NCBI GenBank assembly: GCA_902799875.1
Contig: CADCCH010000003.1
Coordinates: 1-64,000, forward strand
DNA length: 64,000 bases
Source of the DNA: an uncultured Bacteroidales bacterium
GTDB taxonomy: Bacteria; Bacteroidota; Bacteroidia; Bacteroidales; Paludibacteraceae
Reading direction: 5' to 3'
Shown here in pieces: positions 61,819 to 64,000 of this stretch; positions within the stretch are counted from its first letter, which is position 1; every line of letters begins with the position of its first letter. Made by a program: the position numbers and the translations under genes. Below the pieces are notes generated by a model. That model was not told where the DNA came from. It saw only the letters and a program-made list of their open reading frames with translations, and did not search any database.

Positions 61819-63414
61819 ATGAAAAAGTTATTCTTTTTAGTTGCTGCTTTGTGCTTAGCACTAACTATCCATGCCGCAGTCACTGAGCTCGATTTGAGTA
61901 AGGCTAAATCATACTCCACTGCCGGTGGAGCGACTTTGGCTTATGACGAAGAGAGCAAAGAGTTAACTGTAAATTGGGAGGTAACTTCCGGATGGGCAGT
62001 GAGTGGCATTCAGATTTCTTTAAGAAGTCTTACCGGTGTAACCGGTATACAGTTTGAATTCCAAGGAAATGGTAAAGCAGTCGATTTTCTGCATTATTTG
62101 ACAGATGAGCAGGGAACTTACTGGTGGGATGCTAACGGACAGGAAAGTTTGGCGTCCACGGATTGGAAGTCTTTATCGGTGACACCGTACAAAGCACTGT
62201 GGCAGGATAACAATCCGTACGAATATGGAACATCGTCTATAGTAGCTATACAATTTGTTGCTAATCCTTCTACAGCAACAACAGGTACCTTCAAAATCCG
62301 TAACGTGCGACTCATTACTTCCGGAGAAGGTCCTATTGATCCGAATCCTGAAGGAAAGTCACTGCCGCTGACATACAATGGTGAGATTTTGCCCATCAAT
62401 ATGGAGTTCACCCGCACTATGAGCGGTCAGATCGGTGCCCATATCGGCATTCCCGAAGTGTCCGGTATCGCATGCTCACGCGTCACACCGGGTTATATCT
62501 GGATGGAAGGCGATGAGACTGATGCTAACACTAACCCATTCATCGTTGCTACCGACGAAACCGGACAGATCTTAGGCGCCAAGGTTAGTTTCGACCACGT
62601 CTATCGCTGGGACTGGGAGGATATGTGCGGCGGTGTATATGACGGCAAGAACTATCTCTTTATCGGTGGCTTTGGAGACAATAACCATTCGGAGGGCCAG
62701 TACTGCATCATCTATTTCGAAGAACCGGCTATTGATCCGGCGAACCCGAATATATCAGTCAATGCGCACCGTATCAAGTTCGAGTACCCCGACCACCAGA
62801 AGCATAACTGTGAGTCGATGATGTACGACAATATCGAACAGATGCTATATATCGTTACCAAAGTGTATGATGATGTAAATACGGTATACCGCCTTCCGTT
62901 CCGTCTCGACTACGGCGACACCCAACAGACAATGATCCGTGTATGCGATCTTGGTGTAAAATCCGACATCGGCGAAGGAGAGTATCAGGGTGAGATGCAC
63001 CGCTATAAAGGTTTCCATCTCGCTACTGCAGCCGACATCTCGCCGGACGGTAAGTATATCCTTATCAAGAACCAAAATAATTATGTAGGTATCTATTCGT
63101 GGGTGCTCTATTGGGAGCGCGAAGGGAACGAGAGTGTTAGCGAAACGCTCAAACGCCAACCGCAAGTCATTGACTGCTACGAAGTGGAATGGCAAGGCGA
63201 GGCTATTGCTTGGCGCGATAACAATACCTTCTATACTACCTCCGATGCCGATCCGGAAGATGAAGCGCCTATCTATAAGTACACGCGTGAAGGCTATGAA
63301 GGAATGGCGAACATAACGTCAAAAACAGAAAGGAAAGTCGTAATGATAGATAATATATTGTACGTTCACACACCCAAAGGATTGTTCTCTTTGGATGGCA
63401 GAAAAGTGCAATAA
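61819..63414 (+). CDS. Secreted protein with possible beta-propeller domain
   Basis: 532 residues from an ATG that gives a clean signal peptide (MKKLFFLVAALCLALTIHA). A beta-sandwich (about 20-175) resembles CBM modules. From about 200 on come repeated strands with GIPEVSGIACSRVTPGYIWMEGDE, GGVYDGKNYLFIGGFGD, SMMYDNIEQMLYIVTKVYDD and TAADISPDGKYILIKN, a beta-propeller-like pattern. It ends DNILYVHTPKGLFSLDG, a diverged form of the shared tail. Enzyme activity is unknown. It is the last gene of the operon, before a strong terminator. Confidence 0.7.
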   Translation: MKKLFFLVAALCLALTIHAAVTELDLSKAKSYSTAGGATLAYDEESKELTVNWEVTSGWAVSGIQISLRSLTGVTGIQFEFQGNGKAVDFLHYLTDEQGTYWWDANGQESLASTDWKSLSVTPYKALWQDNNPYEYGTSSIVAIQFVANPSTATTGTFKIRNVRLITSGEGPIDPNPEGKSLPLTYNGEILPINMEFTRTMSGQIGAHIGIPEVSGIACSRVTPGYIWMEGDETDANTNPFIVATDETGQILGAKVSFDHVYRWDWEDMCGGVYDGKNYLFIGGFGDNNHSEGQYCIIYFEEPAIDPANPNISVNAHRIKFEYPDHQKHNCESMMYDNIEQMLYIVTKVYDDVNTVYRLPFRLDYGDTQQTMIRVCDLGVKSDIGEGEYQGEMHRYKGFHLATAADISPDGKYILIKNQNNYVGIYSWVLYWEREGNESVSETLKRQPQVIDCYEVEWQGEAIAWRDNNTFYTTSDADPEDEAPIYKYTREGYEGMANITSKTERKVVMIDNILYVHTPKGLFSLDGRKVQ

Positions 63415-63431
63415 ATTCATTCTGAGATAAG

Positions 63432-63460
63432 AAAAAACGCTCTTCGGGGCGTTTTTTTTT
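63432..63460 (+). terminator. Terminator of the SusCD operon
   Basis: AAAAAACGC and GCGTTTTTT form a 9-bp stem with loop TCTTCGGG and a longer T run. The T run overlaps the -33 box of the next promoter. Confidence 0.9.
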
Positions 63461-63489
63461 GCATATTTAAAAAAAATATTGTACCTTTG
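63458..63489 (+). promoter_or_regulatory. Promoter of the DUF5606 gene
   Basis: TTTG (63458-63461), 20 bases, TACCTTTG (63482-63489), followed by CAGCCG. The -33 box shares bases with the preceding terminator. Confidence 0.82.
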
Positions 63490-63517
63490 CAGCCGATTTT
63501 GAGAAAAAAGAGAAATT

Positions 63518-63943
63518 ATGTTGAGAGAAATCCTTGCTATCACCGGTAAACCGGGTTTGTACAAATTGATCAGTCGCGGTAATAACATGCTCATCGTGGA
63601 GTCGCTCGTGGACGGCAAACGTATGCCGACATACGCACGTGACAAGATTGTGGCGTTGAGCGATGTATCGATGTTCACCGATGCGGACGATATCGCGCTG
63701 AGCGAAGTACTGACCTCTGCCGGAAAGAAAGAGGGACTGAAACCGGTAGCTTTTGATCCGAAGAAAGTGGACAACAAAGAGCTGCAGAAATGGTTTGACG
63801 AGGTACTGCCCAACTGGGACCGCGACCGCGTTTATCCGAGCGACATACGCAAACTCATCCAATGGTACAACATCCTCATCAATGCCGGCATCACCGACTT
63901 CTCCGTTAAGGAAGACGAACCGGCAGAAGAGGAAAAAGCATAA
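63518..63943 (+). CDS. DUF5606 domain protein
   Basis: A 141-residue cytoplasmic protein. The start MLREILAITGKPGLYKLISR and the region TYARDKIVALSDVSMFTD match the Bacteroidota-specific DUF5606 family. There is an acidic, Lys/Glu-rich C-terminus (DEPAEEEKA). Function is unknown; related genes are commonly kept in Bacteroidota housekeeping regions. The stop is immediately followed by the GTG of a probable Nif3-like gene, so the two are likely cotranscribed. Confidence 0.88.
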   Translation: MLREILAITGKPGLYKLISRGNNMLIVESLVDGKRMPTYARDKIVALSDVSMFTDADDIALSEVLTSAGKKEGLKPVAFDPKKVDNKELQKWFDEVLPNWDRDRVYPSDIRKLIQWYNILINAGITDFSVKEDEPAEEEKA

Positions 63944-64000
63944 GTGCTCCTTAGGGAGATAATCAATAGCATAGAATCTGTAGCGCCACGGAGTGCCCAG
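63944..64000 (+). CDS. N-terminus of a probable Nif3-like dinuclear metal protein (runs off the window)
   Basis: Nineteen codons from a GTG directly after the DUF5606 stop read VLLREIINSIESVAPRSAQ. The pattern REIINSIESVAPxxxQ resembles the opening of Nif3/YbgI family proteins (KEIVxAIExxAPxxLQ). Only the first helix is visible, so the identity is tentative. Confidence 0.5.
   Translation, partial: MLLREIINSIESVAPRSAQ

Overview
The window is a 64 kb stretch of a Bacteroidales-type (Bacteroidota) chromosome, probably from a gut-associated, possibly metagenome-assembled, organism. The evidence is TAnnTTTG -7 boxes with TTTG -33 boxes 19-20 bp upstream, almost no Shine-Dalgarno sequences except in front of rpsU, a SusC/SusD pair, lipoboxes, and a recurrent C-terminal tail on secreted proteins that looks like a type IX secretion signal. 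I see no rRNA, CRISPR array, transposase or phage gene.

Positions 1-28640 are mostly housekeeping. In order: tRNA-Leu, rpsU, tcdA; a convergent hflX-hpt-phosphosugar mutase operon; rpsO; divergent ribD and prmC-recX-aminotransferase; rfbC-rfbD; tRNA-Arg; a DUF2461 gene and an RNase H gene; a gapA that is broken in this sequence; a FeoB with a reduced G domain; a seven-gene minus-strand operon (nfeD-floA-nitrilase-recJ-tdk-priA-nucleoside kinase); topA; tRNA-Pro; a candidate small RNA and a 26-codon ORF; a membrane-anchored AraC-type regulator; an EamA permease; and a sugar-kinase-like APH protein with a CBM9-like protein.

Positions 28626-63414 form a large accessory glycan-use and cell-surface region. 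A minus-strand operon (38577 to 28626) encodes three giant secreted proteins (beta-helix, repeated beta-sandwich-like modules, metallophosphoesterase). They alternate with two 48-51 residue peptides that begin M(K/R)xxYIIP. Divergently transcribed are agaS, a KbaZ/GatZ-like protein, an acetyl-esterase-like lipoprotein, a PfkB kinase and two more secreted proteins. A DeoR-type regulator faces away. A second plus-strand operon holds an amidohydrolase, a GH36-like glycosidase, SusC, SusD, two further lipoproteins, an EamA permease and two secreted proteins. AgaS, KbaZ and PfkB point to galactosamine or tagatose-phosphate metabolism, so the likely food is a galactose- or GalNAc-containing glycan; that substrate is inference.

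Three results stand out. (1) The three accessory operons share the element TATG(C/T)TATAAAACA exactly 49 bp upstream of the -7 box, on both strands. All three lack the TTTG -33 box that most housekeeping promoters here have, and palindromes of the form TTCG(A/T)AAC(G/A)TT(N)CGAA lie nearby. This looks like a dedicated regulon. (2) At least nine places carry small tandem repeats with 7-, 8- or 9-bp units in 2-5 copies (mostly 4), each of different sequence but the same architecture, inside loops or at ends of conserved genes or at gene junctions. (3) The short YIIP peptides interleaved with giant secreted proteins may be parts of one undescribed surface system. The window ends with DUF5606 and the first 19 codons of a probable Nif3-like gene.
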